Shown piece after piece: positions 35,159 to 43,944 of a stretch of DNA of 64,000 nucleotides. Within the stretch, counting starts at the first letter, position 1, and the number at the start of each line of letters is the position of its first letter. This DNA is from Allomuricauda sp. (lineage in GTDB: Bacteria > Bacteroidota > Bacteroidia > Flavobacteriales > Flavobacteriaceae), in contig RHLF01000002.1 in the NCBI GenBank assembly GCA_003712125.1, forward strand, positions 992,001 through 1,056,000, in the 5' to 3' direction. The position numbers were made by a program, and so were the translations under genes. Under the pieces are notes generated by a model. The model did not search any database. It was given only the letters and a program-made list of their open reading frames with translations, and was not told where the DNA came from.

Positions 35159-35998
35159 CTAAGGGGCTGTTTTCTTTGCCAATAACAAGTTATCGAGTTC
35201 TTTATGGAAGGTGTTAAACTCAACCAAGTTGTTGTGTGCGCCACCCCGAATAGTTATGAATTGATGGTTGTCGTCCTCCAATGCGTCATATAGCTTTTTG
35301 GCAGAATCATAAGGCACCACCTGATCTTCTGTTCCCTGAAAAATTGTGATGCGGCAGCGAACAGCCGCTATATTCTTATTGTTCTCAAACTTATAATTCA
35401 ACATTGATTCTGTCGGAAGAAATGGAAATCGCTGCTTGGCAATATCGTAAAGATTGTAAAAGGGTGTTTCCAAGATGAGTTGGGAGGGGTTATTTTGACC
35501 AGCAACCTTGGTGGCCATGGCGCACCCCAGCGACCTTCCGTAAACGATGATTTTATCTTCTGATTGGATTGTTTTAGCATAATCGTAAAACAATTGGGCA
35601 TCAGAATACAATGCAGCCTCTGAAAGCTCTCCCGTACTTTTACCATAAGTGCGATAGTCCATTACTAGAACGTCCCAGTTTCTGGCCACGACATCTTGAA
35701 CAATATCTCCCCAACGTGAAAGATCACCGGCATTGCCATGAAAATAGATCACCAAGCCCTGAGGGGCCTCGGTTTGAAAATGGAGTGCATTGAGTTGGGC
35801 ACCATCAGCAGCATTTAAAAAAAGTTCATCATAGTTTTGGCGGAATTCATATTGGTAATCAAGGTCGAGGTCGGTGGGGAGGAAAATGAATTTTTCTTGT
35901 AAGAGTTGCAGCAGTCCCATGGGCAATAATACTACTGTAAAGATGCCAAGTAAAATCCATTTAAGCCTTGACTTTCCTTTTTTTCTTTGCATAGTCAT
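35159..35998 (-). CDS. Alpha/beta hydrolase, membrane-anchored (tandem copy 2)
   Basis: 279 aa from ATG 35998 or 35992. N-terminal TM helix (about 13-30) then alpha/beta fold: oxyanion region LVIYFHGNAGD, nucleophile elbow YGRSLG, acid in GTEDQVVPY and His in RGGAHNNL. The start overlaps the end of the upstream paralogue by about 32-38 bp. Likely esterase/lipase or peptidase of the DUF/FAM108-like group, bound to the inner membrane; substrate unknown. Confidence 0.85.
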   Translation of the reverse strand: MTMQRKKGKSRLKWILLGIFTVVLLPMGLLQLLQEKFIFLPTDLDLDYQYEFRQNYDELFLNAADGAQLNALHFQTEAPQGLVIYFHGNAGDLSRWGDIVQDVVARNWDVLVMDYRTYGKSTGELSEAALYSDAQLFYDYAKTIQSEDKIIVYGRSLGCAMATKVAGQNNPSQLILETPFYNLYDIAKQRFPFLPTESMLNYKFENNKNIAAVRCRITIFQGTEDQVVPYDSAKKLYDALEDDNHQFITIRGGAHNNLVEFNTFHKELDNLLLAKKTAP

Positions 35999-36836
35999 AT
36001 TCAATACTAGATCCTTCAAGGTCGACCTTGTCTTGTTTTGAAGCAAGAATCTGGGTCAACATCTTATGGTAAGATTCAAACCGATTTAAATCTTTATGCC
36101 CCCCTCCTATTACGGAATACAAGGTGGTTTTTTCCGGATTGATCCTTGATAATTTTAAACTGCTTTTAAAGGGAATAAGTCTGTCATCGGTACCATGAAT
36201 GATATGAATGGGACAGTTCACGTATTTCATCCATTTGTATGTGGGAATTGGGAATTTTACAATCAAGGAAATGGGCATAAATGGAATGAACTTCTTGGCA
36301 ACCTTGCTAAGGCTATAATACGGAGCGTCAAGCACAAGCATTCTTGGGTTGTTCATGGAGGCCAATTTGGTAGCAAAGCCAGATCCCAGGGAACGCCCAT
36401 ATAGAATGATATATTTTTCGGCTACCTTTTCCTTTATGCGGTTGTAAACAACTTGCATATCCCTTTTAATGGCCTTTTGTGTTCTTTTGCCTGTACTCTT
36501 GCCGAATCCTCTGTAATCAACCATTATCACATCATAATTATGGCGGGTAAAATCAACAGCAAACTTTCCCCAACCTTTGATGCTTTTTGAATTGCCTTTA
36601 AGGTAAAATACCACCCCTTTGGGATTTTCAGACTTAAAATGCAAGCCGTTTATGGTGGCCCCATCGCGCGTTTCAATGTTATATTCTTCCGTAATTTGAT
36701 TGTCATAATGAAATTGAAAATCTTTAGGGAGTTTTTCAGGCTTAAAGAACATATAGTCCTGAATGAAGTACAGAATCAGGCTGACCAATATATACACTCC
36801 CAAAAGGAACAATACGATATAAAGCCACTGCTGCAC
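35961..36836 (-). CDS. Alpha/beta hydrolase, membrane-anchored (tandem copy 1)
   Basis: 291 aa. N-terminal TM helix (about 4-24), then YLKGNSKSIKGWGKFAVDF, nucleophile elbow YGRSLGS, acid GTDDRLIPF and His GGGHKDL. Same layout and blocks as the next gene: tandem duplication within one operon. Basic C-terminal tail (KKKRKVKA). Paralogue with complete catalytic set. Confidence 0.87.
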   Translation of the reverse strand: MQQWLYIVLFLLGVYILVSLILYFIQDYMFFKPEKLPKDFQFHYDNQITEEYNIETRDGATINGLHFKSENPKGVVFYLKGNSKSIKGWGKFAVDFTRHNYDVIMVDYRGFGKSTGKRTQKAIKRDMQVVYNRIKEKVAEKYIILYGRSLGSGFATKLASMNNPRMLVLDAPYYSLSKVAKKFIPFMPISLIVKFPIPTYKWMKYVNCPIHIIHGTDDRLIPFKSSLKLSRINPEKTTLYSVIGGGHKDLNRFESYHKMLTQILASKQDKVDLEGSSIEYDYAKKKRKVKA

Positions 36837-36964
36837 CTGAAAAAGTTTTCTTCAAAATACAAAAATTCGAGGTATCAAAAATTACCGCCCTAAAATGACC
36901 GTGGCCTGTAACATCTTCTTTATTTTGTTGTCTAATTAATAATCAATCAAAAAACAAACGCATC

Positions 36965-38194
36965 ATGTCCAATCCAACCAGCGCCGCTACCCAATTTCAG
37001 CGCATTAATATTATCGACGCCCTTCGGGGATTTGCCTTAGCGGGTATTGTCTTCACGCACATGCTTGAAAACTTTATCGCCGCCCCGGTTACTCCTGAGG
37101 TGGCCGAAGCCATGAACCCTGGTATGTTCGATCAAATAATCTCAGGGCTCACCGATTTTCTATTTCGCGGAAAATTCTTTGCGCTGTTCTCATTTCTTTT
37201 CGGATTGAGTTTTTATATCCAGATGGACAATGGTGAAAAACGCGGCTCCTATTTTGGCGGGCGATTTCTTTGGCGACTTGTTATACTCTTCGCCATTGGC
37301 TTTATTCACAGTATGTTTTACCGTGGTGATATACTCACCTTATACGCTTTGGTCGGCATCTTTTTAATACCCTTTTTCAAAGTCAATTCAAAATGGATTT
37401 TGGCGTTTGCAGCTCTTATTTTTCTTGGACTGGGCAGATATATAGTCTTCTACCTGACCGGAGGGGACCCCCTATTTATGGCAGCGGAGCTTACGCCCGA
37501 AAACCCTGCAATCGCTGAATATATTCATGTGCTGCAAACCGGTACTTTTGCTGAAGTAGCTGAATCGAATGCCCTTCAAGGTAATTTGTGGAAAGCTGAA
37601 TTCCAGTTCGGCGTTTTCAATAGAGGGTATTTGACCCTGGGATTCTTTTTGCTCGGACTATTGGTTGGACGAATGGAATATTTCAAAAATTATTTGACCG
37701 AAAAGTCATTCACCAAGTGGTTGTGGATCGGAGGGTTATTATTGATGCTGGTTTCTTTTGTAGGTATGGCGGCCATTTTTGCAAGTTTAGGCCCCAATGT
37801 AAATTTCAAAAGTTGGGCACCCATGTTTGGGTTGACATTTTATGACTTGATGAATCTAGGAATGACGGCAATAATTGTTTCCGTTTTTGTCATTCTGTAT
37901 AAAAAGAAAGGGGCCGGAAGCTTTTTAGAAAAATTCATCCCCTATGGTAAAATGGCCTTGACCAATTATGTATTTCAAAGTATCGTAGGCACCTTTATTT
38001 TCTTTGGTTGGGGATTGGGCTATATTACGAAAATACCCAGCAGTATTGCATTCGTTATCGCGATTGCTGTAATACTCGCCCAAATGTGGCTTAGTAAAAT
38101 TTGGTTGAATTATTTTAACTATGGGCCGCTAGAATGGGTATGGCGCAGTGCTACTTTCTTTAAGTGGTATCCCCTGAAGAAGCGCAAAGGGTAA
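36965..38194 (+). CDS. DUF418 (YeiB-type) polytopic membrane protein
   Basis: 409 aa inner-membrane protein. N-terminal RINIIDALRGFALAGIVFTHMLENF is the family signature, followed by about 8-10 TM helices and the C-terminal DUF418 domain with GKMALTNYVFQS and WLNYFNYGPLEWVWR. Related to acyltransferase-3-like membrane proteins of unknown activity. It is monocistronic. Confidence 0.9.
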   Translation: MSNPTSAATQFQRINIIDALRGFALAGIVFTHMLENFIAAPVTPEVAEAMNPGMFDQIISGLTDFLFRGKFFALFSFLFGLSFYIQMDNGEKRGSYFGGRFLWRLVILFAIGFIHSMFYRGDILTLYALVGIFLIPFFKVNSKWILAFAALIFLGLGRYIVFYLTGGDPLFMAAELTPENPAIAEYIHVLQTGTFAEVAESNALQGNLWKAEFQFGVFNRGYLTLGFFLLGLLVGRMEYFKNYLTEKSFTKWLWIGGLLLMLVSFVGMAAIFASLGPNVNFKSWAPMFGLTFYDLMNLGMTAIIVSVFVILYKKKGAGSFLEKFIPYGKMALTNYVFQSIVGTFIFFGWGLGYITKIPSSIAFVIAIAVILAQMWLSKIWLNYFNYGPLEWVWRSATFFKWYPLKKRKG

Positions 38195-38314
38195 GCAACG
38201 GGTAACAAGGTCCAGCACTTGCCCAGAATCCCTACCGGTTTGTCGATTTGTTTTCAATAAAACAAATTAAATTTCCGTTACTTGCAATAAATTCTACCCC
38301 AAATCCTAGGATTT

Positions 38315-38800
38315 ATGAGGCATATCTATAAAATTTTGCCCTGGAAACGCGCTATTTATGCAAGTGTTGCCGTTCTTTTATGCTTGATCCTCTTCAATTT
38401 TTACGGCCTATATACCAACAAATTCTATTTTTTAAAACCAGACAACTACGTCTTTCCCATTGTTGCGATTGTACATTTCTTATACCTGTATGTAGTGTGG
38501 TTTAAGATTACAGAAAAAGAATTGCCAGACCCTAAAATGCGGAACATCGAATATGTACTTTATGCGGTAATGGCCGTTTATGTGTACAAGATTGTAGACA
38601 CACTCTTGATTCTTCTAAGTTACTCCGATTATGATGACCATGTCATACCGAGTACCTTTATCCCTCTCGGTATTCTGATTCTATTCCTCCATTTGCTGTT
38701 ACCACTCTTGGCACTGCTTTGTATTAAATACAGGCAAATTCATATTGGGAAATACAACTTTGAGAATTTCAATGACAATATGAATTATTGGAACAATTAG
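38315..38800 (+). CDS. Four-helix membrane protein, hypothetical
   Basis: 161 aa with four hydrophobic helices (about 13-31, 46-62, 82-100, 115-138), short loops and a polar C-terminus. No family recognised. Its TAG stop interlocks with the TAA of the convergent MoxR gene (TTAG 38797-38800). Confidence 0.65.
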   Translation: MRHIYKILPWKRAIYASVAVLLCLILFNFYGLYTNKFYFLKPDNYVFPIVAIVHFLYLYVVWFKITEKELPDPKMRNIEYVLYAVMAVYVYKIVDTLLILLSYSDYDDHVIPSTFIPLGILILFLHLLLPLLALLCIKYRQIHIGKYNFENFNDNMNYWNN

Positions 38801-40260
38801 AGACCGCTGATGTAGCTGCCATAAAGATCTTTGAACCGTACTCCTTTTTGAAACCGATGTTTGCTTAATTTTTTATGGGCAACCAACCCCCACAACAGCA
38901 ATTCCTTAAAGAAATACCGATCCGATTTCCCAATATTTTCACCGTACTCTTCCGCCAAGGCGTTTAGCGGATGTATAGATTCCAGTTTTTGGCGGTATTC
39001 GGTATCCGAATCCTCATCTAGCAGTTCAAAGCCCTCTTGATCAAAGAACCACGCAATTAATGCATCATACGGGGTCACATCATCTTTCTTTTCAAGCTTA
39101 CTGATTTTGGGGAAAAAGACGGGAAATATACTTTTAATAGCCTCTTCTATAAGGGTTTCCGCAACAAAAGCGGCACCTTCTTGCTCCCCTTCATAAACGA
39201 GCTCTATCTTTCCCGTAATGGAAGGTACAACGCCCAAAAAATCACTTAACCGAACGCTTGTTTTGTCCTCACCAGACTTTAAGATTCGCCGTTCAGCTGC
39301 ACTCAGCAAATTTTCGAATGCCGTTATGCCCATTCGGGCGCTAACACCGCTCTTGGCATCGACGTATTCGCTATCCCGCGCTTCAAAGCCTATTTGTTCA
39401 AGAACATCCATGGCCAATTCTGGCACATGAATATTGTCGCTTTGTCTTACATCCAATTGGGCCTCTTGTTTTGTTATGGTTTTTGCCGTTTCCAGATCTT
39501 CTGGGTAGTGGGTCAATATCTGTGAGCCGATTCGATCCTTCAAAGGGGTAACTATACTGCCCCTATTGGTATAATCTTCAGGATTTGCCGTAAATACGAA
39601 TTGAACATCCAAAGGCAATCGTAATTTAAACCCGCGGATCTGAATATCTCCTTCTTGAAGAATATTGAACAATGCCACTTGTATGCGCGCTTGTAGGTCA
39701 GGCAATTCATTGATAACAAAGATGCATCGATTTGCCCTGGGAATCATACCGAAATGAATTACACGGTCATCAGCATAACTCAATTTTAGATTTGCCGCTT
39801 TAATGGGGTCGACATCACCTATCAAATCAGCAACAGTGACATCAGGCGTGGCCAATTTTTCATAAAAACGATCCTCACGATGCAGCCATGAAATTGGGGT
39901 CGCATCTCCTTTTTCTTGAATCAATTCCTTGGCAAATCGAGACATGGGCTGAAAAGGGTCGTCATGAATTTCGGAACCTTCTATAAAGGGGATGTATTCG
40001 TCCAAAAGATTCACCATAAGACGCGCCAAACGCGTTTTGGCCTGCCCGCGAAGTCCGAGCAAATTGATATTATGTCGTGAAAGAATGGCACGTTCAAGCT
40101 CGGGGATAACCGAGTCCTCATAACCCCAAATACCCACGAATACGTTTTCACCTTTTTTGATTTTTTCGCGTAGGTTATCTCGAAGTTCATCTTTGATACT
40201 TTTCGAATGATAGCCTGCTTTTTTTAGCGCTCCTACTGTTTTTATAGTCTCTATTTTCAT
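38797..40260 (-). CDS. MoxR/ChlI-like AAA+ ATPase
   Basis: 487 aa from ATG 40260. Walker A GLRGQAKTR (residues 69-77), Walker B region CIFVINELPDL with NE in place of DE, ILQEGDIQIRGFKLRLPLD and FTANPEDYTNRGSIVTPLKDRIGSQI (sensor 1/arginine finger), i.e. the magnesium-chelatase/MoxR clade, plus a helical C-terminal extension (about 330-487). These ATPases pair with VWA proteins to insert metals or remodel complexes. The VWA partner gene lies 70 bp upstream. Confidence 0.9.
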   Translation of the reverse strand: MKIETIKTVGALKKAGYHSKSIKDELRDNLREKIKKGENVFVGIWGYEDSVIPELERAILSRHNINLLGLRGQAKTRLARLMVNLLDEYIPFIEGSEIHDDPFQPMSRFAKELIQEKGDATPISWLHREDRFYEKLATPDVTVADLIGDVDPIKAANLKLSYADDRVIHFGMIPRANRCIFVINELPDLQARIQVALFNILQEGDIQIRGFKLRLPLDVQFVFTANPEDYTNRGSIVTPLKDRIGSQILTHYPEDLETAKTITKQEAQLDVRQSDNIHVPELAMDVLEQIGFEARDSEYVDAKSGVSARMGITAFENLLSAAERRILKSGEDKTSVRLSDFLGVVPSITGKIELVYEGEQEGAAFVAETLIEEAIKSIFPVFFPKISKLEKKDDVTPYDALIAWFFDQEGFELLDEDSDTEYRQKLESIHPLNALAEEYGENIGKSDRYFFKELLLWGLVAHKKLSKHRFQKGVRFKDLYGSYISGL

Positions 40261-40330
40261 AATGCTGTCATTCCGCCTCAAGGGCAGAAGTTAGTTTGAT
40301 TCCTTCCTATTTCGTGAGGAAGGGCACCAA

Positions 40331-41497
40331 TTAGTTAATTCTTTTTTTTCTATTGTTTTCGTAATCTTCAAATATCATTTCGCCCAATCCTTTGAGACCG
40401 GTATAAAAAGCCTTACCCCTATTTGCCTGCGTAAACTCACGAACGAATTGCATTAGATAGGAGTCTTGTGCAATCATAAAGGTGGTAATCGGAATATGAA
40501 GCTTTCGCGCCTGCGAGGCCATATTGTAGCATTTCTCCACGATGTAATCATCCAAGCCCACACTGTTTTTATAATAATCTCCATTGGGAAGACGCAAACA
40601 ACTCGGCTTCCCATCAGTAATCATAAAAATTTGCTTGTTGGTATTTCGCTTGCGGCGCAACATATCCATGGCCAATTGCAATCCGGCAACCGTATTGGTG
40701 TGATAGGGACCCACTTTCAAATAGGGCAATTCCTTTATTGAAATTGGCCATGCGTCATTACCAAACACCAAAATATCCAAGGTGTCCTTCGGATATCGTG
40801 TAGTAATCAACTCTGCCAGGGCCATGGCCACCTTCTTTGCTGGGGTAATACGATCTTCGCCATACAAAATCATGCTATGGCTAATGTCAATCATTAAAAC
40901 CGTACTCATTTGTGCCTTAAATTCGGTATCCTCTACAACCAAATCAGACTCATCCAGTGAAAAATTACCCATGCCATGGTTTATCTGGGCGTTTTTTAAA
41001 CTTTCTGTCATTGAGATTCGGTCGAGTGCATCCCCAAAACGATATTCCCTGAATTCGCCAGAATGCTCATCTCCTTGCCCTAATTTTCCTGTTTTATGAT
41101 TGCCTGAACCACTGCGTTTCAGCTTTCCAAAAATTTGGTCCAAGGCCCGTTTTCGCAACATTTGCTCGAGTTTCGCCGTAATGCTCACTTTGCCACCACG
41201 GCCTTCCCCACCTTCGCCATCTTCACCGGCTTGTCCCATTTCACCTCCTCCATCTTCAAACTCTTCCCGAATATAGCCCTTGGCCTTGAGGTCTTCGATA
41301 AAATCATCGATGGTATATTCATCATCGGTTAGCTCATATTCCTTATCCAACTGGCGCAACCAATCAATGGCCTCATCAAAGTCACCTGAAGTGTGCGTAA
41401 TTAATTCTTGAAAAATCTCGAAAAGTTTTTCAAAAGGAGAACGGTTGGGTGCTTCGTAGGTAGTAAAACGAAAACCTTTTTTCAATTCCATAGCCAT
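40331..41497 (-). CDS. VWA-domain partner of MoxR ATPase
   Basis: 388 aa cytosolic protein (second ATG at 41491). The N-terminal third is helical, followed by a low-complexity Gly/Glu segment (about 85-110), then a VWA domain from about 200 with MIDAS MIDISHSM and a later MITDGKPS. Matches the CoxE/YehP-like VWA proteins that work with MoxR ATPases as in chelatases. Transcribed with the MoxR gene downstream. Metal or client unknown. Confidence 0.85.
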   Translation of the reverse strand: MAMELKKGFRFTTYEAPNRSPFEKLFEIFQELITHTSGDFDEAIDWLRQLDKEYELTDDEYTIDDFIEDLKAKGYIREEFEDGGGEMGQAGEDGEGGEGRGGKVSITAKLEQMLRKRALDQIFGKLKRSGSGNHKTGKLGQGDEHSGEFREYRFGDALDRISMTESLKNAQINHGMGNFSLDESDLVVEDTEFKAQMSTVLMIDISHSMILYGEDRITPAKKVAMALAELITTRYPKDTLDILVFGNDAWPISIKELPYLKVGPYHTNTVAGLQLAMDMLRRKRNTNKQIFMITDGKPSCLRLPNGDYYKNSVGLDDYIVEKCYNMASQARKLHIPITTFMIAQDSYLMQFVREFTQANRGKAFYTGLKGLGEMIFEDYENNRKKRIN

Positions 41498-41569
41498 CTG
41501 TTAAAAATACAGCATAATCAGGAGTCAAAAAATCTTTTAAGAAAAGTTAACGTTGCTTCCAAAGGAAGG

Positions 41570-41602
41570 TTGGAAATTCGTTCAACAGGGGCGGTACTTT
41601 TA
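41570..41602 (+). promoter_or_regulatory. Promoter-like TTGG-N21-TACTTTTA
   Basis: TACTTTTA at 41595-41602 (7/8 of TAnnTTTG with last base changed) and TTGG at 41570-41573. It precedes the GTG-started DUF1853 gene by about 22 bp and diverges from the VWA gene. Confidence 0.4.
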
Positions 41603-41624
41603 GACAAATCAATATTTTTATAAG

Positions 41625-42425
41625 GTGCAAAAACTAATAGAAGGCTTTGGCAACACCCCACCCTTATGGAAAAACGAGCAATTTGGATTGCAGCAGTTTC
41701 AACAGCCGGTTTATCATGGATTCACCTATGTCCCTTTTGACATTCCTGCCCGACTTCGGTTAGGGCATCAAATGGAATATGTCTTCAAACAGCTACTCGT
41801 TCTGTCTCAGCAATACGAACTGCATGGCTCCAACTTATTGATTGAAGAAGGAAAAACAAGAATCGGCGAGTTGGATTTTATTGTAAAGGAACTCAGTTCT
41901 AACCGTTACGTTCATGTGGAGCTGGCCTACAAATTCTATATCATTGACCCTGAGATATCGGAGCCCATTTATCGGTTGGTCGGGCCCAACAGGCGCGATA
42001 TGTTCTTTACCAAACTCGACAAACTTAAAACCAAACATTTACCCCTTCTCTACCATGAAAGCCTCAATGATTTCTGGGCAAATCTCAAAATTGACCCTGT
42101 TGAAATACAGCAAGAGTGCTGTTTTAAAGCACAATTGTTTGCCCCTTACGATTCGATTCCCTCGATACGGCCCCTGAACACGGCTTGTCTCATTGGGAAA
42201 TGGATCCGTTTTGATGAATTCAATAACCTGGGGTTTCAAAAAGCCCACTTCTATCTACCGAAAAAACAAGAATGGGTAATTGAACCGCACCCCAAGGTAA
42301 AATGGTTGACGCATTTTGAAACCCTAATGGAGGTCAACCTTCAGATGGTCAAAGAAAATGCCCCTATGCTCTGGATGCAAAAGCCATCAGGGGAAATTGA
42401 GAAACTTTTTGTGGTCTGGTGGTGA
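41625..42425 (+). CDS. DUF1853 family protein
   Basis: 266 aa, start codon GTG at 41625 (no ATG fits). Carries IEEGKTRIGELDFIVKE, a nuclease-like ExD...ELK-style beta strand with E/D residues, then HVELAYKFYI and the DUF1853 blocks GPNRRDMFFTKLDKLKTKHLPLL and the terminal FVVWW. The pattern resembles a PD-(D/E)XK restriction-endonuclease fold; function not known. Divergent from the MoxR-VWA operon. Confidence 0.85.
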   Translation: MQKLIEGFGNTPPLWKNEQFGLQQFQQPVYHGFTYVPFDIPARLRLGHQMEYVFKQLLVLSQQYELHGSNLLIEEGKTRIGELDFIVKELSSNRYVHVELAYKFYIIDPEISEPIYRLVGPNRRDMFFTKLDKLKTKHLPLLYHESLNDFWANLKIDPVEIQQECCFKAQLFAPYDSIPSIRPLNTACLIGKWIRFDEFNNLGFQKAHFYLPKKQEWVIEPHPKVKWLTHFETLMEVNLQMVKENAPMLWMQKPSGEIEKLFVVWW

Positions 42426-42545
42426 TGTAGCTTGGTTTCAAAAACTTTAACTTGACATTTGAGTTTTTAGGGCCATTATTATCAAAAACGGTAATTTGGA
42501 TTCCATTAACAGGAATCTGGATAAGTGCATGCTACTGATTGTCAA

Positions 42546-42553
42546 TAGTTTTG
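42546..42553 (+). promoter_or_regulatory. Candidate -7 box TAGTTTTG
   Basis: Perfect TAnnTTTG 26 bp ahead of the gene at 42579, but no TTTG at the expected -33 distance. Confidence 0.35.
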
Positions 42554-42578
42554 AGGTATCAATTTTAAAACTATCACC

Positions 42579-43454
42579 ATGTTTGGAAAACAGATTTCTG
42601 ATTTAATGATCAAACCAGGGAAATCCCCTGTTTTTGAAACCCCAGAGAAATACAACTTAGAATACGAAGATGTAACCTTTAAAACAACTGATGGTATAAC
42701 GCTGTCTGGATGGTTGGTTAAAGGCGGTACTAGCAAAGTAATAATTCAATCCCATTTTGGAGTGCAATGCTCGAGATGCGGATTTACCCAAGAGGGAAAG
42801 GGAATGATGAAGAACGCGCTTTGGACAAGCGACATTCATTTTCTGAATCATGCCAAATATTTGACTGAAGCTGGCTTTTCGGTGCTCATGTACGATATGC
42901 GCAACCATGGAAATAGTGAACAAACGGGCTGGGTATCATGGGGCAAAGACGAACGTAAAGATGTGTTGGCCGCTGTGAACTTCATTTCTAGTCATCAAGA
43001 CTATTCCCATGCCAATATTGGATTACTTTCCATCTGCATGGGTCAAGGAGCCAGTACCTTCGCCTTTGGTCTTGAAGATATGAAACAATTTAAAAACCTA
43101 AAGACGATGATTTCCGTACAGCCATTGACCTATGACTATTTTGTCAAGGCTATGGGATTACCCAATTTTCTGGTCAATTCAGGGAACAAATACAATAAAG
43201 AAAAGAGAAATACAGATTTAACGGGAGATGCTTTCCTACCCTACGTTAAAAATATTCATGTACCAACGTTGGTTATCCAAAATTCCAATGATCCAATGAC
43301 CAATATTGATATGGTAAAACAGTATTTTGACGCGCTCGACGTGGAGAAGGAAATGCTTTGGCTCGATTTAGAGAAGAAAAGAGGAGCTGCTTATTCTTGG
43401 CTTGGAGAAAACTCTGAGCCCATTCTTAACTGGTTTGAAAAATATCTAAAATGA
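42579..43454 (+). CDS. Alpha/beta hydrolase-like protein with Cys nucleophile elbow and no evident catalytic His
   Basis: 291 aa. Core strands SHFGVQCSRCGF and VLMYDMRNHGNSEQ (oxyanion loop) fit the alpha/beta hydrolase fold. The nucleophile elbow reads SICMG, with Cys at 153 as in dienelactone hydrolase, and an Asp region NSNDPMTNID is present near 245. The last 40 residues (MLWLDLEKKRGAAYSWLGEN...) contain no His where the catalytic one is normally found. It may be a pseudoenzyme or use another residue. First gene of an operon with a SRPBCC protein and an AraC regulator; ends in a 4-bp overlap with the next. Confidence 0.75.
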   Translation: MFGKQISDLMIKPGKSPVFETPEKYNLEYEDVTFKTTDGITLSGWLVKGGTSKVIIQSHFGVQCSRCGFTQEGKGMMKNALWTSDIHFLNHAKYLTEAGFSVLMYDMRNHGNSEQTGWVSWGKDERKDVLAAVNFISSHQDYSHANIGLLSICMGQGASTFAFGLEDMKQFKNLKTMISVQPLTYDYFVKAMGLPNFLVNSGNKYNKEKRNTDLTGDAFLPYVKNIHVPTLVIQNSNDPMTNIDMVKQYFDALDVEKEMLWLDLEKKRGAAYSWLGENSEPILNWFEKYLK

Positions 43455-43933
43455 AAAAGACAATGTATCTAATAGTAAGCATAATGGCACTTTTGGTAAT
43501 TTTAATACTTACAGGAAAAAAATCTGTTCATAGTGAAATCACCATTAATGCAAATTCGGAAAAGGTATGGGAAGTCCTTACCGACATGAAGACTTACCCC
43601 GAATGGAACCCTACTATGCAGCTTATTGAGGGTGATGTAAAGGAAGGTGGAAAGGTAACCTATCAATTTACACAAGATGCCAACACAGTAAGTAACATTG
43701 GGGCCAAAGTGCTTGAAATAATCCCAAATCAATTACTGAATCAAAAAGGGGGTATTCCTGCTGTACTGACTTTCAATCACAAATATATTCTTGAACCAGC
43801 CGGAGCAACGACAGTAGTTACAATTCATGAAGATTATAAGGGGATAGGGGTTCATTTTTGGAATCCTGAGCCTGTGGAAAAAGCCTACCAAAGACTAAAT
43901 AAAGCCTTAAAAACTAGGGTTGAAGCAAAATAA
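43451..43933 (+). CDS. SRPBCC (START-like) domain protein, membrane-anchored
   Basis: 160 aa. Short hydrophobic N-terminal helix (residues 5-20), then the SRPBCC fold: SEITINANSEKVWEVLTDMKTYPEWNPTMQLIEGDVKEGG, and the C-terminal long helix with VEKAYQRLNKALKTR. These domains bind hydrophobic ligands; ligand unknown. ATG of this gene overlaps the stop of the upstream hydrolase-like gene (ATGA, 43451). Confidence 0.85.
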   Translation: MKKTMYLIVSIMALLVILILTGKKSVHSEITINANSEKVWEVLTDMKTYPEWNPTMQLIEGDVKEGGKVTYQFTQDANTVSNIGAKVLEIIPNQLLNQKGGIPAVLTFNHKYILEPAGATTVVTIHEDYKGIGVHFWNPEPVEKAYQRLNKALKTRVEAK

Positions 43934-43944
43934 ATAGGAAGACA

